This document shows positions 27,031-38,035 of a stretch of 64,000 nt of DNA, one piece after another. The stretch covers positions 246,501-310,500 of the forward strand of contig JAQISU010000097.1 of NCBI GenBank assembly GCA_029339505.1, read 5' to 3'. Position 1 is the first letter of the stretch. Every line of letters begins with the position of its first letter. The notes beneath the pieces are model-generated. The model saw only the letters and a program-made list of their open reading frames with translations. It had not been told where the DNA came from and did not search any database. The stretch is from Unio delphinus (lineage: Eukaryota > Mollusca > Bivalvia > Unionida > Unionidae). The translations under genes and the position numbers were made by a program.

Positions 27031-28014
27031 TCAATTAAGTTGTTTAGTTAAATCCGCTACGAATTCCACATACCATGTTACTGAAACCCTATTCTATTGT
27101 GAAATGTTCAGATGTATCCTTGTCGATGATTGTTGATATTGTATTGTTTACTCCAGCTGAACTCGTTGATGATATATTAAACTGAGTCGGTGTCACTAGT
27201 GTTAATCCATGAATACCTTTGACGGCCGCAGTGATATGTAAAATGTTGTTTGTAGGTGTCCACGCAAATGATCTGTATTGGATCGTGTATACTACGTTGT
27301 TGGTTTTCTCATGAGGAATTTTAGTTTTTTCAATGACTTCTATCATTATTTTTGCAACAGTTTTGATTGCTTCGATGAAGTGTTTGATCTCAGATGGATT
27401 TTTTAATATCAGGGAGTTTTATGTCGAGTTTATCGAATGTGGTTCCAAGAAATTTATCTACGATGTTTTTACGAAACGTTGAAAACTGTTTTACGTGTTC
27501 TTCATATTTGGATTGAAGTGTTGCTAGTTCCAACATAATTTTTTTTTTATCTCTTTGAATTTCGGTGTGGTCACTGGTGGATTACCAAAAATTCTACTAC
27601 GGGTTTATCAAGGTTGTCCACGATGGATTTTTGTAAATCAGTAAACCGACTGAATGTAATTATATGTTCGTTGTATTCATCGCGTAGTGTTTTTAATGGT
27701 TCTAAATCGTCAATTCGTTTCGCAATAGTTGACATAAGTACGCCCGGTCTGAGTTTACCCTGATCGGAAAATACCGCAATAGTGCCTTCGGCTGCGTCTC
27801 GTTGTTTAATTAAAATATCATCAAGGGAAATATTACTCGTTTTCAATTTACCCTGACGATCACCAAATACAACTATTTCATTAGGATCAACACATGCTAG
27901 GTTCAACATTTCAGCTATTTCATCTTCGATGAGTATTTTTATATCACCGGTTTCAGTGCCTTCGGCGGAGGGTTTCTTCGACGGCGATAGAGGTCGTCCC
28001 CAACTATCAATCAT
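27031..28014 (-). pseudogene. P2 fibre-like pseudogene
   Basis: Opens MIDSWGRPLSPSKKP and stays in frame to about 27574. A run of indels then breaks the shaft (27350-27570 includes an expanded T run). The head region continues in another frame to about 27089 and stops early, before the position of the P1 end. Confidence 0.85.
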
Positions 28015-28054
28015 GTTATTGTAAAACTCTTTTTCTCTCTAAAATCTTCGATTT

Positions 28055-28450
28055 TCAGCGACTACTCGTATATTCATTCACAACCCGATGAGGTGGTTTT
28101 TCAGATGTTGAAATAGCATCATGGACATTCAATACTTCGTTGCCGCATATTGGTGGGTCATTCATTTGTTGTGTTGATAGCGTAGAATACCAACGAGGGG
28201 TGTTTAAGCGGTTTATATAACGCATGAATTCTTTAGGCGGCGCTAGTCCATATGAATCGAAATAGATGATTGCACGTGGATCAATCGCGTATGCAACCCA
28301 GTGAGTTCCAGGTCCTGTGCTGTTATCGAGATTAATAATACCGGTCTCAACGCTGTTTGGTTGTGCCGGCAACTGATCTTTCATAAAGACACCTCTGAAG
28401 TTTTTAATCGCGAGTTTTTTAGCAGCATCGAGTAAATCGACATTTGACAT
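28055..28450 (-). CDS. P2 adenain-like protease, still open
   Basis: 131 residues with the His (GTHWVAYA), Asp (YFDSYG) and Cys (PPICGNEVLN) positions all kept. It starts MSNVDLLDAA, which fixes the start for the other copies. It lacks the palindrome-derived tail of P1 and P3. An intact frame in a decayed element may be chance or a sign of longer constraint. Confidence 0.75.
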   Translation of the reverse strand: MSNVDLLDAAKKLAIKNFRGVFMKDQLPAQPNSVETGIINLDNSTGPGTHWVAYAIDPRAIIYFDSYGLAPPKEFMRYINRLNTPRWYSTLSTQQMNDPPICGNEVLNVHDAISTSEKPPHRVVNEYTSSR

Positions 28451-28489
28451 GGGAATCGAAGATTCTCGCGTTAATAAACTGTTCTCAGG

Positions 28490-28932
28490 CTGCTACCTTT
28501 GTACCACGAGTGCGGAGTTCCTGGTAGTCTAAGACCCTTTCCTCGTTTCTTTTTTTTTATACCCGCTCCCAGTTGCTTTCTTTAGTGCCATTCCTGCGCG
28601 GGACCAACGGCTCCTAACGCTGCCGCTTTAGCCACCGCTGGGGCCGCTGCAGAAATCAACGCTGGAATCGCAGCTAACTACGGGAATATACCGCTTTATT
28701 TTATCATGTTTTTGATCGCGGCTGCAGTGATAGTGATCTGAACTCCTTTTTTATCTTTCAGCTCGTCATTGAAATGTTTTATCTGACGAGTCGTCAGTGA
28801 CAATTTATTCGCCCCACCAGTCATCTGATTGGGTTTCAGTGTTATTGTGGTTCCACATTTTTTAGCCGATTCTGATTGCAATTTCTTCAGTTGACCGGGA
28901 GTCAACGTAACACTAATATGACTGTATGACAT
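28490..28932 (-). pseudogene. P2 pX-like pseudogene
   Basis: The N-terminal 78 codons are open (to a stop at 28696). The hydrophobic and basic segments are recognisable further on (ccgctggggccgctgc, 28630-28660) but out of frame or interrupted. Confidence 0.8.
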
Positions 28933-28977
28933 TATACAATAACAGATTGATTCTAATGGAAAATCAAAGATTTTCAA

Positions 28978-29224
28978 TTATATGTTTTCCACTGGTGCAT
29001 CTATCATTCTCATTCGTCCACCAGCACCTTCGAGTAGCATTGATTTGTCGCTGAGAATGACAGCAACAGCTCTATAATTAACACCACCAGGGGCTACACG
29101 AGCTCTAAAGTGTATATCAACGACGGACTGTCTTGTTAAATCAAGATGTTCCAATGAAAAGTAATAGATCGGATATTGATTTTTAAAATCCAACTGTGAT
29201 ATTTGCAAACCAGTATCCACATTT

Positions 29225-29289
<65 letters not shown>

Positions 29290-30493
29290 TATGACAATAG
29301 ACGATGATACACGCGTGCAATATGGTTGTTATCGTAATCAATTTGTATATCCTCGGATGGTTCCTGTTGGCCGTTTATTCTCAGTGAGACTTCTTTAACG
29401 CCTAACTGATCAAATATCATATGACTACGTGTTTGATTGTCTCATCGCGTTCTATCCTGTAACGCAATAAATATATGACGCGGACTGAAATGCCTTGTCG
29501 CGCTGCCAGGTGCCATGTAAATGTACCAGTAATACCAGAATCTATAGTATCTATACTCGTTGATAACCGACTTATCAATGATTTTCCTCCTTGGTCCATA
29601 AATGATAGTAATCGATCCTCTGTGGTAATTGATGGAGTCAACACTGGCATCCACAGTGATAGTTTTGATAAAATAACTTTACCGGCAGCAGCAGCGTCAC
29701 CACGCCAGATTGCATCATTATCAATATCCTTTCGCACGAGTACTAACGTATGCTTTGCTCCATTGATAATTTTTCGGACATTTCTACAGAATCCAAAATA
29801 TATGATGCAGTGGAATCGCGCATGAAAATCGTCGACGCTCTCCTTGTAGCATTGATTTGCGTGTTGCATATCCTAGATTGTAATCGGAATTAGCGCTTCC
29901 GACAATATCAAAGGCAGCAGCTGGTCTACCTCCTCTGTGTTCATAGGTATCTGGATAGTGTGCAGCAACCGCAGTATCTTGCGCTGTCCGTATTTTAATA
30001 TACGGAGAGTGATTAGCGTGATCAGTAATATCCTTAGCAAACATCATAGATGGACCCGCCGATCTTGTATAATCGTCGGAGTATCTTGCTAACCCTATTA
30101 TTGTTGTAGCAACATCAACATTATTCTCAATGGTTTCAATTTCTCTTCCATCAATCATATATTTAGCGCTACTAAATAACGCCATAACCCCATTATTGAC
30201 AAAACCCACTCGGAGAATTGTGTTATTTGCGTATGGTGTATTGGCTACAACATCTGTTACAAGTTCTCCTTCTACTTCAATAAACGCTTCACACGGTAGA
30301 AAATATTTACTGGTATCATGAACTTGAAGTTCAATTCTTGATCGAAGATTTGGTTGTATTGCGTGATAGGCATAATATTGATAATCACGTACGGTATTGC
30401 GTGATAGGCATAATATTGATAATCACGTACGGGATCATCCTTGAACACTGGGACGTCCATATCAAGCGCTGTATCAGGTGACCGTTTGAACAT
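28978..30493 (-). pseudogene. P2 major capsid pseudogene
   Basis: Homologous to P1's capsid along its length. An AT microsatellite (29224-29285) replaces coding sequence near the 3' end. A ~37-bp tandem duplication sits near 30360-30432, and there are frameshifts near 30320, 29870 and 29420. The 5' end is continuous in frame with the pVI-like gene upstream, because the spacer found in P1 and P3 is gone. Confidence 0.88.
29224..29286. repeat. (AT)n microsatellite inside the P2 capsid pseudogene
   Basis: About 62 bases of alternating AT following the conserved segment that encodes NVDTGLQISQ, a post-insertion expansion. Confidence 0.95.
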
Positions 30494-30496
30494 TTT

Positions 30497-30984
30497 ATTA
30501 CATATTAGCTGGTCTAAATCATCGTCGTCGGCCACGTCGTGGTTTTTTAAGCCACTTTCCGCTATCATATTTGCGGTTATATTATCCTGGTCAGTTGCGG
30601 TTAATGATGGAGTTGTCAACGAAGTCGCCAGCGACGCTAGTTTTTGATCTACTGCGTTATTTATTATTTTACTAACACTTGCAGGCATCTCCGCTGTAGA
30701 TGGTAGTGGTCCCGGTTTCTTTCGCCGTCGAACTAACGCTGTTAGTTTATCCCGAGCGGCCAAAAACGCTTTCCTGGCAAGATCTCCAACAGCGCTAATA
30801 CCCTTATCACGAATAACATCAATGGATTTCATCGATAATTGTTTTGCTAACGGCGCTACTTTTGGAGCCATTCTTGCAAATAATCCTGTGATGGTATCAC
30901 CGAGACCATCACCATAGTACGCGCGCCAATCAGGCAATCGTGAGTTTACTACGTAGACACTGGTTGGTTTATCATGGTTGTAGT
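30497..30984 (-). pseudogene. P2 pVI-like gene, start codon cut off by the Gypsy insertion
   Basis: Open from about 30984 through YYGDGLGDTITGLFARMAP and the helical middle, and fused in frame into the capsid gene without a stop. Its first codons (ATGATCAT...) are on the far side of the retrotransposon at 54530-54521. The Gypsy integrated a few bases inside this reading frame. Confidence 0.85.
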
Positions 30985-30989
30985 GTATG
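30985..30989. repeat. Left target duplication of the Gypsy element (GTATG)
   Basis: Repeated at 54521-54525. Five bases, as usual for Ty3/Gypsy integration. Confidence 0.93.
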
Positions 30990-32528
30990 TGTCACAGAAT
31001 TAGGCGAAAATTTAATTTATTTCCTAATTGAATTACAAACTAATTTCGCCATTTTTTTTGTTTCGTCGTACATGCGTTACCTGGGATGAATAAGTGGTTT
31101 TCTCCAAGGTAAGCGGCGTGTAACGATTTGCATGTGCCTGACTTCGAATTACATGAAGTCCGGAACATTATATTCACGGGGTGCACGGTAATCTTGCCGT
31201 GATTTCTGCTCACCTATTTGAGGGTATATAAGGCAGAATATTACTGATAAATATTACGGGACCAAAAATATCTTATCACAGGAAAGATAGCTCGTCATTC
31301 AATCTCCAGCCAAAGGGGTGAGTGTTAAATTTATATTTCGTTTTATTGTGAATTTTATTCAGTTTATCATTTCATATAATGATGCCTTTATTACAATGCA
31401 GGTTTTAAAAGTGGAATATTTGGAATTACTAGTCACTATTTGACTTTAAATGCAATAGCGTAATCTAAGGTTTAGATTATTTTTTTTGAGACAACTATTA
31501 TTAGTCTGGTTTCTTTATTGTAGCTGATAACATCGCTGATAACGTCTTTGAGATCGTAGCTGAAATTGTAGATGATTTGTTGCGGAACATCTCTGATAAC
31601 ATCTTATAACATCTGATAGCATCTCTGATAACGTCTCTGATAACGTCTTTGAGATCGTAGCTGAAATAGTAGATGATTTGTTGCGGAACATCTCTGATAA
31701 CATCGTTGATAACGTCTTTGAGATCGTAGCTGAAATTGTAGCTGATATTGTAGCGGAGCATCTCTGTTTGTCGGATTGTCTGTCCGTCTACATCTGTCGT
31801 GACGTGTAAATATCCGGAAATCTAGAAGTCCGAGTGTCGGAGCTGTCTAGAGTTGTAAACATCCGGGGTGGCATCTAGGGTATTGAGGAACGTTGGTTCT
31901 AGTAGATGTTTTATGCTGTCTGTACGTATAACTGGTGGATCCGTGAAGGGCAAGTGACCGATAAAAGTATTGAGTCAACCCTAGGTTTTCGGAGAAACAG
32001 GGCGGCGATTCAACAGTTGTGAATCGTATGGTTATACAGGGTCGGGACATATGTGTGTGTTGCAATTGTAGTACAATTGAATAGAGTATTGTATTTACAT
32101 GGTTACTTCAAATTACAATAGTATTTCAAGGCATTGCATGAATCTCAAAAAAAGCTAGCAACTTGATTAAATACATGTATATGTTCGTGCTAGTTGTCGC
32201 AATCCATAAGTGCGATAGTATAGTTTGATGCTTGTGTTTATTATCGTAATTTATACTTGCGTTAATATAACTTTTGTAAAGGTTCCTTGGATCTGTGTCT
32301 AGTCCAAGAGATTCCTTTGTATCTGTGTTTTATTTTTTATTAATATTTCATTTATTCATGTATTGTGAATGGTTGTGAGTGTAATTGTGGGTTGAACGCG
32401 TGAGTTATTGTGTTGATACATCATTATTTTTCATTAATAATTTATTTCATAAATTTATATTTTCTTTCACATATTGTGTTTGTGTTGTTCATTTAATCCA
32501 CCATCCTCTCGGTAACAATTCTGTTACA
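30990..32528 (+). repeat. 5' LTR of the Gypsy element
   Basis: 1539 bases. It has TATATAAGG at 31225 as probable promoter and a small hairpin (cacggtaatcttgccgtg) just upstream. It is about 100 bases longer than the 3' LTR because of extra copies of a unit with gataacgtctttgagatcgt at 31530-31760. Confidence 0.93.
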
Positions 32529-32529
32529 A

Positions 32530-32547
32530 TGGTGTCAGAAGTGGGAT
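32530..32547 (+). other. Primer-binding site (tRNA-Leu type)
   Basis: TGGTGTCAGAAGTGGGAT, one base after the LTR, is complementary to the 3' end of animal leucine tRNAs including the CCA. It primes minus-strand synthesis. Confidence 0.75.
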
Positions 32548-32774
32548 CGCTGGATTAAGTGAACTGTCAATCATTTTTGTGAAGTATACATTTAATGTTT
32601 ATATTTGAGCGTGACCTTCTTGACAAGATAATACTTAAGTTGGGGTTTATTTTTGTTTAGTTTATCTAGGTCCGTGTATCCAGTATAAACGTATTTAAAA
32701 CATTGGTTTGGTTACCTTCATCAGGAAGATAAGGTCAGCTTGTTTTATACATTTATATTTATATTACAATTGTC

Positions 32775-34583
32775 ATGTCATCCCTTAAGGACTTGGTTGC
32801 CTTAGGCAAAGAATTTGGATATGAAGGTGAAAGCTTAAGGAAATTTATTCAGGAAGAACAAGCTCGGGAAAGGGAAGAAAGGGTAAGAGCAAGGGAATTA
32901 GAAAGGGAATTAGAAAGGGAAAAAGGGGAAGCCGAAGAAAGGAAACGGGCATTAGAAAGGGAATCCGATGAAAGGAAACAGGAATTAGAAAGGGTAGCTG
33001 ATGAAAGGAAATGGGCCTTTGAGAAGGAAAAGATAGAATTAGAGAAGCAGGTCGAAAGGGAAAAGATAGAATTAGAGAAGCATGCCGAAAAGGACATGAT
33101 AGGATGGGAAATGGAAGCGGAGGACAGGCGAATAGAGTTAGATAAACGAGCGAAAGTAGAAATGTTAGAGTTAGAAGAAACAGCAAAGCAACGGGATCAT
33201 TTGCGTAAGGTAGAATTAGTAACAGTTGGAAAAGGAGAACACGATTCTGCCTCTAGCAAATTAAGGGTCCCAAAATTACCTCCCTTTGACGATGAAAAAG
33301 ATAACATGGATAGTTATCTTCATCGGTTTGAGCGGTATGCCGAAAACCAGAAGTGGAGTCAAAATGACTGGGCATTGCATCTTAGTGCTCTATTAAAAGG
33401 TAAAGCGCTTGATGTATACTCACGACTTCCTAGAGACGATGTGTTTAAGTACGACGTCCTAAAGGAGGCCCTTCTTAAAAGGTACGAGCTCACTGAACAG
33501 GGTTTTCGTAAAAAGTTCCGGTATAGCAAGCCCGATAAGGGAGAAACCTTTGGTCAGTTCACCGTTAGAATTGCGAATTATTTTGAGCGGTGGATTGAAT
33601 GCGGCAAAGCGGTGAAAACGTTTGAAGGGTTGACTGATTTCTTGCTCAGAGATCAATTATTTAATACAGTTGGGCGAGAATTAGATCAATTTCTGAAGGA
33701 GAAAGTCTTCACAAACGTAAAAGATATGGCTAAGCAAGCCGATTTCTTTGCCGAAGCTCATGGGGGAACCCAGAACGTGGTTTCAAAAGATTTTAAGTCT
33801 GGAAACCAGTCTGCAAGACCAATGCCTAGGGAGCTTGTAAAATCAGCTGAGGCAAATAGGTCAGTTAGGAATCCAGGTATTCAGCGTCTGCAATGTTACT
33901 TGTGTAATGCATGGGGTCATGTTCAAAAAGACTGTCCTAAAAGAAAGGGACTTGTACATAAGGTAGCAGTGGCTATACAAAGTAAAGGTATATCTGATAA
34001 TATCGTACAGGTAGAACCTTGTATTTATTCGCTTGGCACGTGTCTATTTCCCGAAGCGCGTGTACCAACCGCGAGAGGGTTTGTCAACGGTCGAGAAGTC
34101 GTAGTATTACGTGACACTGGTTGCACTGGCGTAGTGATCAAACGTAGTCTCGTGCAGGATAACCAAATGCTCGGGTGGGAGTCCCCATGTATGTTACTTG
34201 ATCAGACGATCGGTCGCATTCCCGTAGCAAGGATCACGGTAAAAACACCTTTCCTAACGGGAACTGTTGATGCCCTTTGTATGGAAAACCCTATTTACGA
34301 TCTGACGATCGTTAATGTTGAAGGTTCCCGTCTTCCAACCATGGCCGATTTTAAAATACCTTTGGCCCAGGCAATCGAAACGCGAGCGCAAACACGGCGA
34401 GAGAAAACCGCGTTTCATAAATTAATAGTCCCTGAATCGATCTCAGGAATTTCGTGTGATGATTTCAAACAAGAGCAAGAACGTGATGAATCCATCAGAA
34501 CAATTGTTGAGAAAATCACGTCCGGCGCGATAAGCATTGCAAGGGTGGGGGTAGCTCGAGATTCGTACGCAAGAACGGAATAA
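32775..34583 (+). CDS. Gypsy Gag-protease polyprotein
   Basis: 602 residues. A long charged coiled coil (about residues 28-145, repeated ERE/ELE blocks) precedes the Gag core (KLPPFDDEKDNMDSYLHRFE near 168). A CCHC knuckle follows (C-x2-C-x4-H-x4-C, residues 373-386), then an aspartic protease with DTG at about 446 (LRDTGCTGVVI). Gag would form the particle and protease would mature it. The integrase frame is -1 relative to this ORF and overlaps it from 34511. I see no canonical slippery heptamer there, so the shift may be a mutation. The frame itself is unbroken. Confidence 0.88.
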   Translation: MSSLKDLVALGKEFGYEGESLRKFIQEEQAREREERVRARELERELEREKGEAEERKRALERESDERKQELERVADERKWAFEKEKIELEKQVEREKIELEKHAEKDMIGWEMEAEDRRIELDKRAKVEMLELEETAKQRDHLRKVELVTVGKGEHDSASSKLRVPKLPPFDDEKDNMDSYLHRFERYAENQKWSQNDWALHLSALLKGKALDVYSRLPRDDVFKYDVLKEALLKRYELTEQGFRKKFRYSKPDKGETFGQFTVRIANYFERWIECGKAVKTFEGLTDFLLRDQLFNTVGRELDQFLKEKVFTNVKDMAKQADFFAEAHGGTQNVVSKDFKSGNQSARPMPRELVKSAEANRSVRNPGIQRLQCYLCNAWGHVQKDCPKRKGLVHKVAVAIQSKGISDNIVQVEPCIYSLGTCLFPEARVPTARGFVNGREVVVLRDTGCTGVVIKRSLVQDNQMLGWESPCMLLDQTIGRIPVARITVKTPFLTGTVDALCMENPIYDLTIVNVEGSRLPTMADFKIPLAQAIETRAQTRREKTAFHKLIVPESISGISCDDFKQEQERDESIRTIVEKITSGAISIARVGVARDSYARTE

Positions 34584-34710
34584 TTCATTGGGAATTTAGC
34601 GCTCGGGAGGGTAAGAAAAATTGGCAAGTGGTCGTACCCCAGAGATATAGATCTCAAGTACTTAGGGTGGCGCATGATTCAAGCATGGCAGGACACCTAG
34701 GTAAGGCTAA
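34511..34710 (+). pseudogene. Gypsy integrase, 5' piece
   Basis: Carries the first half of the HHCC zinc-binding domain (VAHDSSMAGHLGKA, two His). It is cut by P3 at 34711 and continues at 50421 with the Cys pair. The junction gives a continuous frame once P3 and its duplicated six bases are disregarded. Confidence 0.85.
34705..34710. repeat. Left target duplication of P3 (GGCTAA)
   Basis: The right copy at 50415-50420 is GTCTAA, one mismatch. The left copy fits the interrupted integrase codons, so the right copy has mutated since insertion. Confidence 0.8.
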
Positions 34711-34977
34711 GCAGCAGAGGAGGTGAACAGACCAACTTTTTAAGCAAAATATTTCGTAAGCGTTTCGTTAAAAAACCGAAACAAAAAAAAATCTTACGAT
34801 GATAGTTGCCAATTTAGTTTCACAAACACATGGGCTGCGACACACTGCAACGTCCCAAGGCAACGTTGTAAGCGGTCGTCGTGAAAATTCTTCGAATTTC
34901 AACAATGAAAAAAATAATCTTACAATTTAGTTGGCGTTCACACTCTCTGCTGCTATGCGCTAACAATTTTTTTTTAC
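34711..34977 (+). repeat. Left TIR of P3
   Basis: Matches the reverse complement of 50149-50414. The outer end is GCAGCAGAGGAGGTGAAC and the internal inverted end is gttcacactctctgctgct (about 34936-34954). The interior (cacaaacacatgggctgcga) is unrelated to P1's TIR interior. Confidence 0.88.
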
Positions 34978-35022
34978 GATGAAAATCCTTTGAAATTGCA
35001 AAGCAATTTACGATGAAAGTCT

Positions 35023-36351
35023 TTAAGACTTTACAAACAGACTAATTTGTAGAACCTCACCTCGCAGATCAATCAAATTATTAGATTGGTCAGTGAGTTT
35101 GAAATTAATTCTCGTTAACGAATTATTATGACATCGCATATAGACTGGATTAGTTGGGTCTTCAATAATTAGAAATCCTGGAGGAACCGTTGGTGCAAAT
35201 GAATATAGAATATAACCTTGCTGAGCTTGATTTGATTGCTCAAGATTTATTTGATAGCTTCCTTCGATAACGTCACATACTAAATTCAATGATATCACCG
35301 AGGATATATTCACATTGAACCGAGCGATATGTCTCCCACCGCCATCTGGGTCGTTATTAAATGTCAGAATATTTGTTTGTTGTCGTGATAATTTCTTCCA
35401 ATCGTCGTGGATTTTCTTAAACCCAATATCGATGGCATAACTGAGATATTTTTTTAATTCGTCGGGGTTATACCCAGGGATATTAGATGTTTGAATATCC
35501 TCTCTGGGGATATTGTATTCTACCGCAAACACTTCTTTATAAATTTAATTCATTAATACTTGTTGAATAATTTGCGCACGAAATGTTTCCATATCGTTGA
35601 TGATTTTGTTACATGCTTCTACAACGTTGATAAATTCATCTTGGGTGAGAGAGCCGGATTTAAGGGATATTAACAATAATGAAAAATCATTATTCATCGC
35701 TGTTAAATTTTCTTTGATTAAATTAGTGTAAAATATCATATTACTCTGGTTGTCATATCCTATAAACTTGTTGGGAGAATAATCTTGATAACTTTTTATT
35801 GGATTATCAGGTTTCATCTTGTCTGTGACATAATCAGATTTTACAGGTTCTGGTATATCAACGGTTTCTCGTCGAGGTGGTAGTTCAGGCCATCCTAATA
35901 CTGATCTTATAGAACTCTGATAAATATCTACAACATACCCAGGGGAATTAATCTCAATCGCAGATGATAACGTCGGCTCGTGAACCGTTATAGCGATTTT
36001 TGATTCTTTTCCAGTGATAGATTTAATTCTTCATTGTAATTCATTATTGATTTGTTCGATTTGATATGACCCTGTTGGTAACGAGACAACGTTCCAGTCT
36101 GGGGTTCCGTCTTCACGATTTTTCCACGCGAACACCAAGGAATTATTTGGTTGTAGACCACCAAATGCTACGGATCTGATATTGGGCCAGTTATGATACA
36201 CTCGTAGTTTTGCTAGCGCGATCTCGCTCACCGGAACGGGAATCGGAAAATTCACGCTGAATTCAGGACGCGTTGAGGTTACTGATATCATGCTTGTTTT
36301 CACCGGTGTTGTATTTGTTACTATTTGTTGAAGTAGTTCTTGCGACGACAT
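35023..36351 (-). pseudogene. P3 penton-like gene with two in-frame stops
   Basis: Collinear with P1's 440-residue protein. Stops lie at 36031-36033 (TGA at an Arg codon) and 35545-35547 (TAA). The frame is otherwise kept throughout, so loss was by point changes. The C-terminal DLRGE motif is present. The start overlaps the TM gene by 89 bases as in P1. Confidence 0.88.
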
Positions 36352-36820
36352 TGTTATTATTATTATTCTTCTCTAATTTTAGCATTGTCTGTTTATACAA
36401 TTGAGCCATCGTTGAGAATTCGCTATCTGATATTGTTGTGTCGTCGAGTGACGATGATATCAACGAGGATAATTGCGAGTAACCGGCAGATGCAATGTGA
36501 AATTTAATTACATAATCGTGTAGTTTACTCTGGCTAAACGATGATAGTTTTTTTGTGATCCCGGTTAATATACCCGCAATTGTTGCCACCGCGGAAATAG
36601 CGATTGGAACTACGACCGGAGCAATCATTGTAACGGAAGATAGTATTATCCCAGCAGCAGTGATTACTCCCGACACCGAGTACACGGTGATATCAACCGC
36701 GGTTATTCTTCGTTGGTAATTTTTTATTTTTATTTGATACTCCTCACAGAGAGAACTGAGTTTAGTTTGAAATTCTCTGACCTGATCATAGCGATACTGA
36801 TTCACTGAAGGGATCGTCAT
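36263..36820 (-). CDS. P3 two-TM protein
   Basis: 185 residues, same layout as P1's copy: helical N-terminus, paired hydrophobic segments ending ISAVATIAGILTGI, and an Asn-rich tail overlapping the penton start. The start follows a purine-rich string and CTAG-centred palindromes (36831-36850 imperfect; 36864-36879 perfect). Confidence 0.6.
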   Translation of the reverse strand: MTIPSVNQYRYDQVREFQTKLSSLCEEYQIKIKNYQRRITAVDITVYSVSGVITAAGIILSSVTMIAPVVVPIAISAVATIAGILTGITKKLSSFSQSKLHDYVIKFHIASAGYSQLSSLISSSLDDTTISDSEFSTMAQLYKQTMLKLEKNNNNNNVVARTTSTNSNKYNTGENKHDISNLNAS

Positions 36821-36878
36821 TTTATTTTAAAAGCGCTAGCATTTTCAATTGTGATTTCCCTTAAAAACGCTAGCGTTT

Positions 36879-37913
36879 TCAGTTTAATTGTTTACTTAAA
36901 TCCACTACGAATTCTACGTACCACGTTACTGAAGCCCTGACTAGATTTCTATCTGCGGTTGTTACCGTGAATTTTTCAGATGCATCCTTGTCGATGATCG
37001 TTGATATCGTATTATTGACTCCAGATGAACTACTTGATGATATATTAAACTGATTCGGTGATACTATTGTTAATCGATAAATACCCTTGACGGTTGCGGT
37101 TACGTGTAAAATGTTGTTTGTGGGAGTCCACGCAAATGATCCGTAATGGATTGTGTATACGTTGTTGATAATGATATTTTTATCATGAGGAATTTTTATT
37201 TTTTCAACAACGCTTATCATCCTCGTTGCATCATCCTTCATTGCGTTGTTAAATGTTTTAAGCTCATCGATGGACTTTTTAATATCAGGAAGGGTTAATT
37301 CAATTTTATCAAATGGGGTTCCAATAAACTTGTCAATGATGTTTTTACGAAACATTGAAAACTGTTTCACGTGTATTTCATATTCGGATTGAAGAGTTGC
37401 TAGTTCCAACATAGAATCTTTTATCGAGGCGAGTTTTGGTGTGGTCACTGGTGGATTTCCTAAAAATTCTAGCAGGGGTTTATCAATTTTATCAATTATA
37501 TTTCTTTGTAATTCAGAAAACTGGTTAAATACAACTATATGATCGTCATACTTATCATTGAGCGATTTCAATGAATTCGCCGTGTTATCGAATGTTGCTA
37601 ATTTATCCGTAATTGTTGAAACAAGTACACCTGGTTTGAGTTTACCCTGATCGGAAAATAACGCGATAGTATCCTCTGCTGCATCTCGTCGTTTAACCAA
37701 AATATCATCGAGAGAGATATTACTAGTTTTCAATTTACCCTGACGATCTTGAAATACAACTATTTCACCAGGATCAACACTTGCTAGGTTTAACGTTTCG
37801 GCTATTTCATCTTCGATTATTTTTTTAACACCCTTGATTTTATCAAGGGTTTCAACTCCACCAGGTTCGGGTTTCTTCAGCGTTGATAAAGGTCGTCCCC
37901 AAATATCAATCAT
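36879..37913 (-). CDS. P3 candidate fibre protein
   Basis: 344 residues from MIDIWGRPLS (the frame opens three codons earlier). Shaft and beta head align with P1. The Ser-rich turn NISSSSSSGVNNTIS is identical in both, while the shaft shows scattered replacements. Its open frame beside broken penton and protease genes is notable. Confidence 0.5.
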   Translation of the reverse strand: MIDIWGRPLSTLKKPEPGGVETLDKIKGVKKIIEDEIAETLNLASVDPGEIVVFQDRQGKLKTSNISLDDILVKRRDAAEDTIALFSDQGKLKPGVLVSTITDKLATFDNTANSLKSLNDKYDDHIVVFNQFSELQRNIIDKIDKPLLEFLGNPPVTTPKLASIKDSMLELATLQSEYEIHVKQFSMFRKNIIDKFIGTPFDKIELTLPDIKKSIDELKTFNNAMKDDATRMISVVEKIKIPHDKNIIINNVYTIHYGSFAWTPTNNILHVTATVKGIYRLTIVSPNQFNISSSSSSGVNNTISTIIDKDASEKFTVTTADRNLVRASVTWYVEFVVDLSKQLN

Positions 37914-37934
37914 TGTTATCATAAAAATCTTTTC

Positions 37935-38035
37935 TCTGTTTAAAATCTAAAAGATTTTCAATCCAACGGATTTTCAATCAAAAATTCGTAGAATTTTCAA
38001 AGATTTCCAATCAAAGATTTTCAATCCAACGACCG
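37935..38035. repeat. Cluster of short palindromes
   Basis: Five overlapping AAA...TTT palindromes in ~100 bases (for example AAATTC-GTA-GAATTT, AAAATC-TAA-AAGATTTT and AAATCTTTGATTGG-like units) between the fibre and protease genes. The P3 protease C-terminus runs into this cluster. Confidence 0.8.

Larger units (their letters stand above)
24712..30989 (-). mobile_element. P2, left part: decayed Polinton-like element
   Basis: Starts with GCAGCAGAGG after the flank aattga. It carries, on the minus strand from left to right, penton, TM protein, fibre, protease, pX-like, capsid and pVI-like homologues in the same order as P1 read backward. It stops inside the pVI-like start region at the Gypsy target duplication (30985-30989) and resumes at 54521. 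Most genes have frameshifts, stops, duplications or microsatellite insertions. Confidence 0.9.

Noticed and set aside
34511..34583. Programmed -1 frameshift between Gypsy Gag-protease and integrase
   Set aside because: The frames overlap in the right sense, but I find no canonical slippery heptamer in the overlap, and pol has other lesions; a mutation in the G run is as likely.
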